The notes under the pieces are model-generated. The model worked only from the letters and a program-made list of their open reading frames with translations, did no database searches and had not been told where the DNA came from. Of a stretch of DNA of 64,000 nucleotides, positions 16,403 to 24,265 are shown in pieces. The DNA comes from Lentzea albidocapillata subsp. violacea (GTDB lineage Bacteria; Actinomycetota; Actinomycetes; Mycobacteriales; Pseudonocardiaceae), in contig NZ_FNET01000008.1 in assembly GCF_900100275.1 (NCBI RefSeq), positions 1 to 64,000 of the forward strand, written 5' to 3'. Each line of letters opens with the position of its first letter. Positions within the stretch are counted from its first letter, which is position 1. The position numbers and the translations under genes are program-made.

Positions 16403-17721
16403 TCCCGATCCCGCTCCTGGTGCTCGCCCAGGCCGAACTCCTGGCGTCGGTGCTGAGCGGCGGAACGGGACTTCTCCTGCTGTGCCTGGTGATCGGCGCA
16501 CGAGTGCTGGTCTGGTGGGGGCACCGCGAGTGGGCGCACCGGGCCGCCGAACGGACTCGGGCGCGGCTGCGGGAAGCGTTCCTGCGTTCGCCCGGCACCA
16601 AGGCCGGCGAGGTCGCCACGCTGGTCACAAGGGGCGTGCACGACGTGACGCCGTATGTCGTCGGGTATCTGCCGCAACAGGTTCTGGCGGTGGCCGTGCC
16701 GCTCGCGGTGGTGATCAGGCTGGCGTTCGCGGACCTCACGGCCGCGTTGACGATCCTCGCGACCCTGCCGTTGATCCCGATCTTCGGCGCGCTGGTCGGC
16801 GCCCACACCCGTGAACGGACGGCCCGCCAGTGGGACGCGCTGGCCACCCTCGGCGGGCACTTTCTGGACGTGGTCAAGGGAATCGGCACGCTGCGGGCGT
16901 TCGGGCGGGCCGAGGCGCAGTCCACGACCGTCCGCACGCTGGCCGCGCGGCACCTGACCGAGACGATGTCGGCGCTCAGGGTCGCGTTCCTGTCGGCGTT
17001 CGTGCTGGAGCTCGTGGCCACGATGTCGGTCGCGCTCGTCGCCGTGCCGGTCGGCCTCCGGCTGCTCGGCGGCGGAGTGCCGCTGCACACCGCGCTCCTC
17101 GTTCTTCTCCTTGCCCCGGAGGCATTTCTGCCGCTCAGGGCCGCCGGCGCCCAGTACCACGCGAGCGCCCAGGGCCGCGAGGTCCTCGCCAAAGTGCCGG
17201 CACACCGGGAAACCACGGGCCAGGCTCCGCCGGACCTCGCTCAGGCCGAGATCGTGATCGACGGCGTGAGCGTCCGCAGCCTGAAGAACTTCTCGTTGCG
17301 CATCCGGCCCGGCGACCGGATCGCACTGGTCGGCCCGAGCGGTGCGGGCAAGAGCACGATTCTCGGGCTGCTGCTGGGTTTCGTGCGACCCGACCACGGC
17401 CGCGTGCTCGTCGGTGGCGTCGACCTGCGCGAGATCGACCACGGGCAGTGGCTGGCGGCGCTGTCCTGGGTGCCGCAACGGCCCACTCTCGTCCCGGCGA
17501 ACCTCTCGTCCGGTGAGCAGCAGCGGGTCGCGCTGGCCAACGCCCTGGACCGGCGTCAGGCAGGGCTCTTCCTGCTCGACGAACCGACCGCACACCTCGA
17601 CGCGGAAACGGAGTCCCTTGTGCTCGAAGCAGCCCGCGAGTTCACCCGAGGCCGGACCGCGGTGATCGTCGCGCACCGGCCCGCACTGCTCGGCGAGGTC
17701 GACAGGGTGGTCGCGGTATGA
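16372..17721 (+). CDS. cydD: Cysteine/glutathione-type ABC exporter subunit CydD, shortened
   Basis: Half of the heterodimeric ABC exporter that supplies reductant for cytochrome bd assembly. The membrane domain comes first (LLVLAQAELLASVL to about residue 260, with the loop GIGTLRAFGRAEAQ). The ATPase follows, with Walker A VGPSGAGKST, signature SSGEQQRVALA and Walker B LFLLDEPTAHLD. It has 449 residues against about 550-590. After the Q-loop (SWVPQRPTLVPAN) the helical subdomain is missing and the signature follows almost immediately. The ATG at 16372 lies inside the end of cydB; the TGA overlaps the cydC ATG (ATGA). Confidence 0.85.
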   Translation: MVDRRHLLALIPIPLLVLAQAELLASVLSGGTGLLLLCLVIGARVLVWWGHREWAHRAAERTRARLREAFLRSPGTKAGEVATLVTRGVHDVTPYVVGYLPQQVLAVAVPLAVVIRLAFADLTAALTILATLPLIPIFGALVGAHTRERTARQWDALATLGGHFLDVVKGIGTLRAFGRAEAQSTTVRTLAARHLTETMSALRVAFLSAFVLELVATMSVALVAVPVGLRLLGGGVPLHTALLVLLLAPEAFLPLRAAGAQYHASAQGREVLAKVPAHRETTGQAPPDLAQAEIVIDGVSVRSLKNFSLRIRPGDRIALVGPSGAGKSTILGLLLGFVRPDHGRVLVGGVDLREIDHGQWLAALSWVPQRPTLVPANLSSGEQQRVALANALDRRQAGLFLLDEPTAHLDAETESLVLEAAREFTRGRTAVIVAHRPALLGEVDRVVAV

Positions 17722-19019
17722 AGCTCGCGATCCTCGTCGGCACGCTCGCCGAACTCGCCGGCGTCGGTCTCACCGCGACCGCGACGTGGCTGATCATGCG
17801 CGCCGCCGAGCACCCGCCGATGCACGCCCTGACCGTGGCGATCGTCGCGGTCCGCACGCTCGCGCTCGCCAAGGGCGCCCTGCGCTACCTGGAACGCCTG
17901 ACGAGCCACAGGGCCGTGCTCAGCGAGGCCGTCGAACTGCGCGGCCGGGTCTACGACGACCTCGCGCACCGCAGGCACATCCCGTCCGGCACGGCCCTGA
18001 CCCGCATCGTCACGAACGTCGACCAGCAGCTCGACACCAGGCTCCGCGCCACGCTCCCGTGGATCACCGCCGCGCTGGTCGGCACCATCGTCACGGCCGC
18101 TTCGGGCTTCTCCCTGCCACTGGTCGCCGGTCTGCTGATCAACCTCGCCCTGCTCCCGTGGCTCGCCGTCCGCAGGCCACGGGACCTCACCCCGTTGCGC
18201 GCCAGGCTGACCGAACAAACCACCGAACTGGTCCACAGCAAAGAAGAACTCATCGCCTACGGCCTGTTCGACGAAAAACTCCGCGCCGCCACCAAGACCG
18301 CGAAGGAGCTGTCCCGCAGGGAACGCACGAGAGACCTGACGCCGCTGGCGATCGCCGTCCAGTTCGGCGCGGCACTGCTGATGCTCGCCCAGCACGAACC
18401 GGCCTGGCTGGTCATGGCCGCCGTCGCCACGTTCGAGATCACCGTCCCGCTCGCAGCCCTCACCAAGCCCGTCCCGGAACCCACCGACGAGCCCGAACCG
18501 GCCCACAGCCCGGAAACCCCCGAGCTGACCGGCAGAACGGCCATCGTCGGCCCGAGCGGTTCGGGCAAGACGACGCTCCTCAACGCCATCGCGCGGAAAC
18601 TCGAACCGAGCAAGGGCGCGCTGGCCGACGCCCACGTCTTCCACACCACGGTCCGCACGAACGTCCTGCTGGCCAAACCCGATGCCACCCAGGAACAACT
18701 CGACAGGGCAGCCAGGATCACCGAACTGGATCTCGACTGGGACCGGGTCGTCGGCGAACGCGGTGAGGAGATCTCGGGAGGCCAGCGACAGCGCCTGATC
18801 CTCACCAGGTCGGTGCTGGCGAACCCGGAGATCCTGCTCATGGACGAGCCCACCGAAGGCCTCGACCCGGACCAGGCCGACCGCGTGCTCGGCAAGGTCC
18901 TGGACAACTGCCAGGGCACCGCGCTGGTCGCCACCCACCGGGAGGAGCAGCTAGCCCTTTTTGATCACGTGCGCCATCGGGGGCCGATCGGCCACGAGCA
19001 CGTCGGTCGAGTCGGGTAG
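17718..19019 (+). CDS. cydC: ABC exporter subunit CydC, shortened
   Basis: Partner of CydD. Residues 1-250 are membrane helices with the CydC loop RTLALAKGALRYLERLTSHRAVL and SKEELIAYGLFDE. The ATPase has Walker A VGPSGSGKTT, signature EISGGQRQRL and Walker B ILLMDEPTEGLD. The length of 433 aa is far below the usual about 550; the stretch between Walker A and the D-helix is cut to ALADAHVFHTTVRTNVLL, so part of the beta-subdomain and the Q-loop is lost. The last 69 bp overlap the convergent gpgS, and the final residues (HVRHRGPIGHEHVGRVG) look like antisense read-through rather than family sequence. Confidence 0.83.
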   Translation: MKLAILVGTLAELAGVGLTATATWLIMRAAEHPPMHALTVAIVAVRTLALAKGALRYLERLTSHRAVLSEAVELRGRVYDDLAHRRHIPSGTALTRIVTNVDQQLDTRLRATLPWITAALVGTIVTAASGFSLPLVAGLLINLALLPWLAVRRPRDLTPLRARLTEQTTELVHSKEELIAYGLFDEKLRAATKTAKELSRRERTRDLTPLAIAVQFGAALLMLAQHEPAWLVMAAVATFEITVPLAALTKPVPEPTDEPEPAHSPETPELTGRTAIVGPSGSGKTTLLNAIARKLEPSKGALADAHVFHTTVRTNVLLAKPDATQEQLDRAARITELDLDWDRVVGERGEEISGGQRQRLILTRSVLANPEILLMDEPTEGLDPDQADRVLGKVLDNCQGTALVATHREEQLALFDHVRHRGPIGHEHVGRVG

Positions 19020-19862
19020 CCACTCGCCGCCGACCTGCACGAACTGCGTCAACGGACCGGATTCCGCCTCGACACCGCAGCGCGCCAGAGCCGTCCCCAT
19101 GATCTGCGACGACATCGCCCCGAGCTGCAGCAACGACCGGTTCCGGTGCTTGCGCACACCCAGGTTCACCTGCGCCAGCGCGGAAAGGCCGTGCATCCGG
19201 TGCACGTCGAGCAACAGCCCGATCTCCACGCCGTACCCGGCCGCGAACGGCACGGACTCCAAAAAGGACCGGGTCGCCGCGTACTCGCCACCGAGTGGCT
19301 GCACGACACCGGAAAGCTCGGGGCGCAACGTGTTCAGCAACGGCCGCGCCACCAGTTCGGTCACCCGGCCGCCGCCGGAGCTCTCCAGCCGCAACGGCCG
19401 CCGGTAGAACCCCTTCACCAGATGCACGCCGCCATCCAGCAGCAACGGCCCCAGCAACGCCGTGACGAACGCGGTCTCCGGGTCCACCAGGTCGGAGTCC
19501 AGGAACACGATCAGGTCCCCGGACGTCGCGGCGAGCGACCGCCACAGCACCTCGCCCTTGCCCGGCAACGGCGGAAGCCACGGCACGACGTCCTCGCGCA
19601 GCACGACCCGCGCACCGGCGGCGGAGGCGACCTCCACCGTCCGGTCGGTCGAGCCGGAGTCCATCACCACCAGCTCGTCCACGAGCGTGCCAAGCAACGG
19701 CCGGACCACGGAGACCACGTCCCCGACGGTCTCCTCCTCGTTCAACGCGGGCAGCACGACGGACACGGTCCGGCCGCGCTTCAGCGCGACCAGCTCGGCA
19801 GGAGTCCACGACGGCTGCTGCCAGGTGTGCGAGGCGAACCAGGCTTCGACGGAAGGCAGCAT
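18951..19862 (-). CDS. gpgS: Glucosyl-3-phosphoglycerate synthase
   Basis: Transfers glucose from UDP- or NDP-glucose to 3-phosphoglycerate, the first step towards methylglucose lipopolysaccharides in mycobacteria and glucosylglycerate in relatives. The 303-residue GT81 protein has VSVVLPALNEEETVGDVV at the N-terminus, DSGSTDRT, the metal-binding FLDSDLVDP and PLGGEYAATRSFLESVPFAAGYGVEIGLLLD in the acceptor domain. The start ATG overlaps the upstream FolP2-like stop by one base. Genes for GpgS and a dihydropteroate-synthase homologue are neighbours in mycobacteria too (Rv1208/Rv1207). The 3' end overlaps cydC. Confidence 0.94.
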   Translation of the reverse strand: MLPSVEAWFASHTWQQPSWTPAELVALKRGRTVSVVLPALNEEETVGDVVSVVRPLLGTLVDELVVMDSGSTDRTVEVASAAGARVVLREDVVPWLPPLPGKGEVLWRSLAATSGDLIVFLDSDLVDPETAFVTALLGPLLLDGGVHLVKGFYRRPLRLESSGGGRVTELVARPLLNTLRPELSGVVQPLGGEYAATRSFLESVPFAAGYGVEIGLLLDVHRMHGLSALAQVNLGVRKHRNRSLLQLGAMSSQIMGTALARCGVEAESGPLTQFVQVGGEWLPDSTDVLVADRPPMAHVIKKG

Positions 19863-20200
19863 CAGGCGAGCGCCCGCATCGCACGGGCCGGCGGACGGGT
19901 GCCCCTCACGCTCGCGACCATCTCCACGACCTTCCTCGCCTGCCGTACGTCGGACGCACGAACGGCGCGTGCTCCGGACATCGCAGCCACTGTGGCAGCC
20001 GCGAGCGTGAAGTCCTCGTCCCCTGCGGGGATGGTCACCACCTCCACCGTCCCGGTCAGCGACGGCAGGTCCAGTTCACCGGCGAACTCGACGATGTCGG
20101 CGCCGTCAGCCATGGCCTGGTCCAGGACATCCGCGCTGGTCAGATGCGCAACGACCAGCACTCGGTCTTTCGGCAGGTCAGTGACGCGGAATCGGTTCAC
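19862..20200 (-). CDS. Shrunken FolP2-like (dihydropteroate synthase-related) protein
   Basis: A 112-residue protein in the place where mycobacteria have folP2 (Rv1207, about 320 aa). Both ends resemble that family. The N-terminal part is DRVLVVAHLTSADVLDQAMADGADIVEF. The C-terminal part is AAATVAAMSGARAVRASDVRQARKVVEMVASVRGTRPPAR, which matches the FolP2 tail closely. The middle, with the pterin- and pABA-binding loops (NDTWGG, IDPAHDFGK and the SNK motif in the family), is absent, so it cannot make dihydropteroate. No frameshift is visible. It is coupled to gpgS (TGATG), which may explain why it is kept. Function unknown. Confidence 0.8.
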   Translation of the reverse strand: MNRFRVTDLPKDRVLVVAHLTSADVLDQAMADGADIVEFAGELDLPSLTGTVEVVTIPAGDEDFTLAAATVAAMSGARAVRASDVRQARKVVEMVASVRGTRPPARAMRALA

Positions 20201-20239
20201 ACCCTCCAGCGTAAACAGTGACCTGACTCACAGACGTTG

Positions 20240-20253
20240 CTACTCACGAGTAG
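20240..20253. promoter_or_regulatory. Palindrome ctactc-ac-gagtag, candidate operator
   Basis: A perfect 6-bp inverted repeat with a 2-bp spacer lies between the divergent starts of the FolP2-like gene (20200) and the S15 hydrolase gene (20317). TACTC(N2)GAGTA palindromes are typical of TetR-family operators in actinobacteria. No TetR gene is adjacent, so the regulator would act from elsewhere. The site is real; its function is inference. Confidence 0.45.
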
Positions 20254-20316
20254 GTAGCTGGTTTACTCCCCGGTAACACCCCTGTGTGATCTACGTCATG
20301 GTCAAGGAGGACCAGA

Positions 20317-21810
20317 GTGCGACGGTCACTTGTTCTAGTGCTGGTACTCCTCTCAACCCTGCTCGGTACTCCGGCTGCCATCGCGGCCCCCGGACACCAG
20401 ATCTCGTACGAGTCGATCACCGGCGTCGGCGGCACCGCCCTGAAGGCACTCGTCGTCGAACCGACCGGACAGGGCAGCGGCCCCTTCCCGTTGCTCGTCA
20501 TGCCGTCCAGCTGGGCGGTCCCGAACATCGAGTACGTCGGCGCGGCGGCCAAGCTCGCCAAGGAGTCCGGCTACGTCGTGGTGAGCTACACCAGCCGCGG
20601 CTTCTGGGACTCGGGCGGCCAGATCGACGTCGCCGGACCGGACACCGTCGGTGACGTCAGCAAGGTCATCGACTGGGCCATCGCCAACGCGCACGCCGAC
20701 GGCACCAAGGTCGGCGCGGCCGGGATCTCCTACGGCGCCGGGCAGTCGTTGCTCGCCGCCGCCGTCGACAAGCGCATCAAGGCCGTGTCGGCGTTGAGCA
20801 CCTGGACCGACCTGGCCCGCTCGCTCTACCCCAACAACACCGTGAACAAGCAGGCCGTCGAGTTGCTGCTGGCCGCGGGCAAGGCCACCGGACGTCCCGG
20901 ACCCGTCCTCGTCGAAGCCGAGGACGCCTACCGCGACGGCAGGTTCGCGGACGTCCTGCCGATCTCCGAGGGCCGTTCCGCCGCCTCGAAGATCGCCCAG
21001 ATCAACGCCAACGGCACCGCGGTGATGATCGGCAACGCCTGGAACGACGGTCTCTTCGCGCCCGGCCAGGTCGCGGACTTCTACGGTCGGCTCACCGGTC
21101 CCAAGCGGCTCATGCTCTCGCCGGGTGACCACGCCACCGCCGAACTGTTCGGCGCGGCGGGGCTGCCCAACGAGATCTGGGAGTCGACCGGCCGCTGGTT
21201 CGACCGCTACGTCAAGGGCACGGCCAACGGCATCGACGCCGAACAGCCGGTGCAGCTCAAGCCCAACAACGGCGGCACGTGGAAGAAGTTCGGCGCCTGG
21301 CCGAACGGCAACGCGGACACGGTGCAGCTCGCCGGCAAGAGGATCCACGCCGGCTGGGGCACCGTCGCCGACAGCGGCACGCTCCTGCTCTCCGGTGCGC
21401 TGCAAGGGTTCCTGAACATCCCGACCGGGGTGTCGCTGCCGTTCGTCGACCGCAACGTCGCGGGCGTGTGGGGCGGACCGCAGTACCCGGGCGGTGCGAC
21501 GCTCGCCGGCACGCCGAAGCTCAGGCTCCAGGTCACACCGAGTGCGGAGACGACGACGTTGTTCGCGTACCTGTACGAGGTCGGGCCGCTGGGTCTCGGC
21601 GCGCTGATCACGCACAAGCCGATCAAGGTGACGGGTGCGGGCCGCACGCAGACGCTCGACGTGGAGCTGGAGCCGACGGTCTGGAACGTCGGCTCGGGCA
21701 ACCGGCTCGGCCTGGTGATCGACACGGTGGACCCGCGTTACCAGACGGAATCGACGCGTGGCTCAACCGTCACCTTCGGACCGTCGAGCCTCACGGTTCC
21801 GAAGGCGTAA
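20317..21810 (+). CDS. Secreted CocE/NonD-type serine hydrolase (S15-related)
   Basis: A 497-residue exported alpha/beta hydrolase. The signal peptide (residues 1-23) ends AIA|A. The nucleophile elbow GISYGAGQS (family GxSYxG) follows YTSRGFWDSGG. The Asp is probably in AWNDGLF and the His in SPGDHAT, giving a full Ser-Asp-His triad. The C-terminal 180 residues form the jelly-roll domain of X-Pro dipeptidyl-peptidase and cocaine-esterase relatives (ETTTLFAYLYEVGP, GNRLGLVIDTVDPRY). The substrate could be a peptide or an ester. The GTG at 20317 has AAGGAGGA 8 bp upstream. It is divergent from the FolP2-like gene, with a palindrome between them. Confidence 0.85.
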   Translation: MRRSLVLVLVLLSTLLGTPAAIAAPGHQISYESITGVGGTALKALVVEPTGQGSGPFPLLVMPSSWAVPNIEYVGAAAKLAKESGYVVVSYTSRGFWDSGGQIDVAGPDTVGDVSKVIDWAIANAHADGTKVGAAGISYGAGQSLLAAAVDKRIKAVSALSTWTDLARSLYPNNTVNKQAVELLLAAGKATGRPGPVLVEAEDAYRDGRFADVLPISEGRSAASKIAQINANGTAVMIGNAWNDGLFAPGQVADFYGRLTGPKRLMLSPGDHATAELFGAAGLPNEIWESTGRWFDRYVKGTANGIDAEQPVQLKPNNGGTWKKFGAWPNGNADTVQLAGKRIHAGWGTVADSGTLLLSGALQGFLNIPTGVSLPFVDRNVAGVWGGPQYPGGATLAGTPKLRLQVTPSAETTTLFAYLYEVGPLGLGALITHKPIKVTGAGRTQTLDVELEPTVWNVGSGNRLGLVIDTVDPRYQTESTRGSTVTFGPSSLTVPKA

Positions 21811-21820
21811 GAATGTCCGG

Positions 21821-22873
21821 GTGGACCTCACCCGGAAACAGGTGCTCCTCCACCGGATCCATCAGCACGAACTGGACCGGCGGATCAGCGACGCGGCCGA
21901 GCTGGCGGTGTTCTCCCTGGGCGTCCAGGACAACACCTCCGGCTCGGCCCTGCTGAGTCTCGCCGCCCGGCTGGACGCACCGTCGACGGCGGACTTCACC
22001 GTGACCTGGTCCGTACGGGGTGCGCCTCACCTGCACCGGGCCGGCGAGCTGAAGGCGTTCGCCCGCGCGCTGTGGCCGTGGAGCGACGCCGACGCCCGTG
22101 CCCGCGCCGCACGTCCGAAGGTGGACGACATGGTGGCGTCCCTGCGGCACATAGCCACCGCCATGAGGTCGATCGTCACGAAGCCGATGACCAAGGGCGA
22201 GGTCAGCAAGGCGCTCACGCCGTTGGCTCCGAAGCAGACGATCGAACCGTGCCGGGGCTGCCAGACCGAGCACGTGAGCGACCCGATCTTCCGCCTCGGC
22301 GCACTGCCCGCGGGTCTCCGGATCATCCCGGAGGAGAAGACCGTGACGTTCGAACGCATCCACGGCTGGCCGGGCGTACCGCGCAGGACCGCGGGCTTCG
22401 ACGAGCTGGTGCACCGGTACCTGACGCTGCACGGCCCCGCCGGACCGTCCGAAGTGGCCGGTTACTTCGGCACGTCGACCCGTGAGGTCAAGAAGCGATG
22501 GCCGCAGGAGGGCCTGGTCGAGGTCACCGTCGAGGGTGAGAAGGCGTGGCTGCCGGAGGAGGTGGAGATCGCCGGCGCCGAACCGCCGGCGGTCAGGCTC
22601 CTGCCGCCGACCGACCCGTACCTCCAGGCACGCGACCGCGACCTGCTGCTGCCGGACAAGGCGGCGCAGAAGGACATCTTCCGCATCCTCGGCCGGCGCG
22701 GGGCGATCCTGGTGGACGGCGAGATCGCGGGTTCCTGGCAGGGCAGGGTGGTGTCCGGCAAGCGGTTCGAGGTGACGGCGACGCCGTACCGCCCGCTGCC
22801 GGACCTGCTGCCGGAGACCCAGGTCCTGGCCAGGGCGAAGGGGCTAGACGACGCAAGCGTCAAGGGCGACTGA
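21821..22873 (+). CDS. Winged-helix DNA-binding domain protein (HTH_42 / AlkZ-related family)
   Basis: A 350-residue protein of the winged helix DNA-binding domain family (PF06224-like). It begins VDLTRKQVLLHRIHQHELDR and has LHGPAGPSEVAGYFGTSTREVKKRW as the winged helix. It ends with PPTDPYLQARDRDLLLP and ILVDGEIAGSWQGRVVSGKRFEVT, a common C-terminal block of the family. Some members (AlkZ/YcaQ) are DNA glycosylases that unhook crosslinks; I do not see the QxQ or QxD catalytic motif with confidence, so no activity is assigned. The GTG at 21821 lies 11 bp after the hydrolase stop. The 3' end overlaps the convergent LOG gene by 30 bp. Confidence 0.78.
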   Translation: MDLTRKQVLLHRIHQHELDRRISDAAELAVFSLGVQDNTSGSALLSLAARLDAPSTADFTVTWSVRGAPHLHRAGELKAFARALWPWSDADARARAARPKVDDMVASLRHIATAMRSIVTKPMTKGEVSKALTPLAPKQTIEPCRGCQTEHVSDPIFRLGALPAGLRIIPEEKTVTFERIHGWPGVPRRTAGFDELVHRYLTLHGPAGPSEVAGYFGTSTREVKKRWPQEGLVEVTVEGEKAWLPEEVEIAGAEPPAVRLLPPTDPYLQARDRDLLLPDKAAQKDIFRILGRRGAILVDGEIAGSWQGRVVSGKRFEVTATPYRPLPDLLPETQVLARAKGLDDASVKGD

Positions 22874-23377
22874 CACGTCGTCCGTGACGATCAGCGACTT
22901 CAGCGCGGCGTGCGAGACGAAACCCTTGTCCCGCAACTCCGTCAGCCACTCGACGAGTCCCTTGTAGTGGTTGTCGACGTCCAGCAGCACGACGGGCTTG
23001 CCGTGCATGCCCAGCACGCCGGCCGTCCACACCTCGAAGAACTCCTCGGCGGTGCCGATGCCACCCGGCAGCGTCAGGAACGCGTCCGCCTTGTCGTCCA
23101 TCATCTTCTTGCGTTCGCGCATGGTGTCGACGACGTGCAGCTCCGTCGACTCGTGGTCGGCGATCTCCCTGGTGGCCAGGCCCTTCGGGATGACGCCGTA
23201 GGTGTGCGCGCCGCCGGCCCTGGCCTGCCGTGCCACCGCGCCCATCATCGACGTCTGCCCGCCGCCCCAGACGAGGTGCCAGCCGCGTGCCGCGATCTGG
23301 CGCCCGACCTCCGCCGCGAGGTCGATGTAGCTCTGGGGGACGGTGGCGAGGCTTCCGCAGTACACAGCTACGTACAC
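22844..23377 (-). CDS. LOG family protein (cytokinin-activating type phosphoribohydrolase)
   Basis: A 177-residue single-domain Rossmann protein: MYVAVYCGS at the N-terminus, WGGGQTSMMGAVA for the phosphate-binding loop, and the LOG signature in MRERKKMM...LPGGIGTAEEFFEV (PGGxGTxxE). LOG enzymes cleave ribose-5-phosphate from nucleotides such as isopentenyl-AMP, releasing free cytokinin bases; the M. tuberculosis homologue Rv1205 does this. The conserved genomic neighbourhood here (gpgS, dapE) matches Rv1205. The GTG at 23377 gives the family N-terminus. A second LOG-type gene lies just upstream on the same strand. Confidence 0.9.
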   Translation of the reverse strand: MYVAVYCGSLATVPQSYIDLAAEVGRQIAARGWHLVWGGGQTSMMGAVARQARAGGAHTYGVIPKGLATREIADHESTELHVVDTMRERKKMMDDKADAFLTLPGGIGTAEEFFEVWTAGVLGMHGKPVVLLDVDNHYKGLVEWLTELRDKGFVSHAALKSLIVTDDVSVALDACVV

Positions 23378-23413
23378 GGTCTGAGGTTCTCACTTTTCTC
23401 GTTCGAAGGACCA

Positions 23414-23454
23414 AGGGGCCCGTGACGACGTCCGGGAAGTCGCCCGTGGCCCCT
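23414..23454 (-). terminator. Imperfect hairpin between the two LOG genes
   Basis: aggggcc (23414-23420) pairs with ggcccct (23448-23454), and the stem can continue with mismatches through gtgacgac/gtcgcccgtg. It lies directly after the stop of the longer LOG gene and before the start of the shorter one, both on the minus strand, so it may separate their transcription. Confidence 0.5.
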
Positions 23455-23465
23455 GAACACGAGCT

Positions 23466-24248
23466 TTAGTGCGAGTCCGCCCACGCCTTGTGCGCGTCCT
23501 TGACCACGCGCACCGCGTCGTCGATGTCGTCGGTCAGGTGCAGCAGCGCGAGGTCCTTCTCGCCGACCTTGCCACCCGCGAGCACCGAGCTCTGGATCCA
23601 GTCGTAAAGACCCTGCCAGTACTCGGTTCCGAACAGCACGACCGGGAACTTCGTGACCTTCTTCGTCTGCACCAGGGTCAGCGCCTCGAACAGCTCGTCG
23701 AGCGTGCCGAAACCACCCGGCAGGCAGATGAACGCCTGCGAGTACTTGATGAACATGGTCTTGCGCACGAAGAAGTAGCGGAAGTTCACGCCGAGATCGA
23801 CCCACGGGTTCAGGCCCTGCTCGAACGGCAGCTCGATGCCGAGGCCGATCGAGAAGCCACCGGCCTCCGAACAACCGCGGTTGACCGCCTCCATCGCGCC
23901 GGGGCCACCCCCGGTGATCGCCGCGAACCCGGCCTCGGCCAGCGCCGCGCCCAGGTCACGCCCGGTCTGGTACTCCGGGTGGTCACGGCCGGTGCGCGCC
24001 GATCCGAAGACCGTCACCGCGGCCGGCACCTCGGCCAGCGCGCCGAAACCCTCGACGAACTCGGCCTGGATCCGCAGCACCCGCCACGGATCGGTGTGCA
24101 CCCAGTCCGAGGGGCCACGGGAGTCCAGCAGGCGCTGGTCCGTGGTGGTGGTGCGGTCGTCCTTGCGGTCACGCCTCTCCACGACCGGACCGCGTTGCTT
24201 CTCCGAGGGGCGCTCGTCGACGGCGCCGTTCTTCGTCTCTTCCGTCAT
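23466..24248 (-). CDS. LOG-family Rossmann-fold protein (TIGR00730 type, long form)
   Basis: A 260-residue protein with a charged N-terminal tail of about 45 residues. The LOG fold follows: VTVFGSARTGRDHPEYQ, AAITGGGPGAMEAVNRG (nucleotide-binding glycine loop), NFRYFFVRKTMFIKYSQAFI and the signature LPGGFGTLDELFEAL. Homologues are annotated as putative lysine decarboxylases in older records, but the PGGxGTxxE motif indicates nucleotide phosphoribohydrolase activity. The ATG at 24248 was preferred over the GTG one codon earlier. It ends 14 bp from dapE on the same strand side. Paralogue of the neighbouring short LOG protein; a shared substrate is possible but unproven. Confidence 0.88.
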   Translation of the reverse strand: MTEETKNGAVDERPSEKQRGPVVERRDRKDDRTTTTDQRLLDSRGPSDWVHTDPWRVLRIQAEFVEGFGALAEVPAAVTVFGSARTGRDHPEYQTGRDLGAALAEAGFAAITGGGPGAMEAVNRGCSEAGGFSIGLGIELPFEQGLNPWVDLGVNFRYFFVRKTMFIKYSQAFICLPGGFGTLDELFEALTLVQTKKVTKFPVVLFGTEYWQGLYDWIQSSVLAGGKVGEKDLALLHLTDDIDDAVRVVKDAHKAWADSH

Positions 24249-24265
24249 CACTGAGATTCTAGTGA

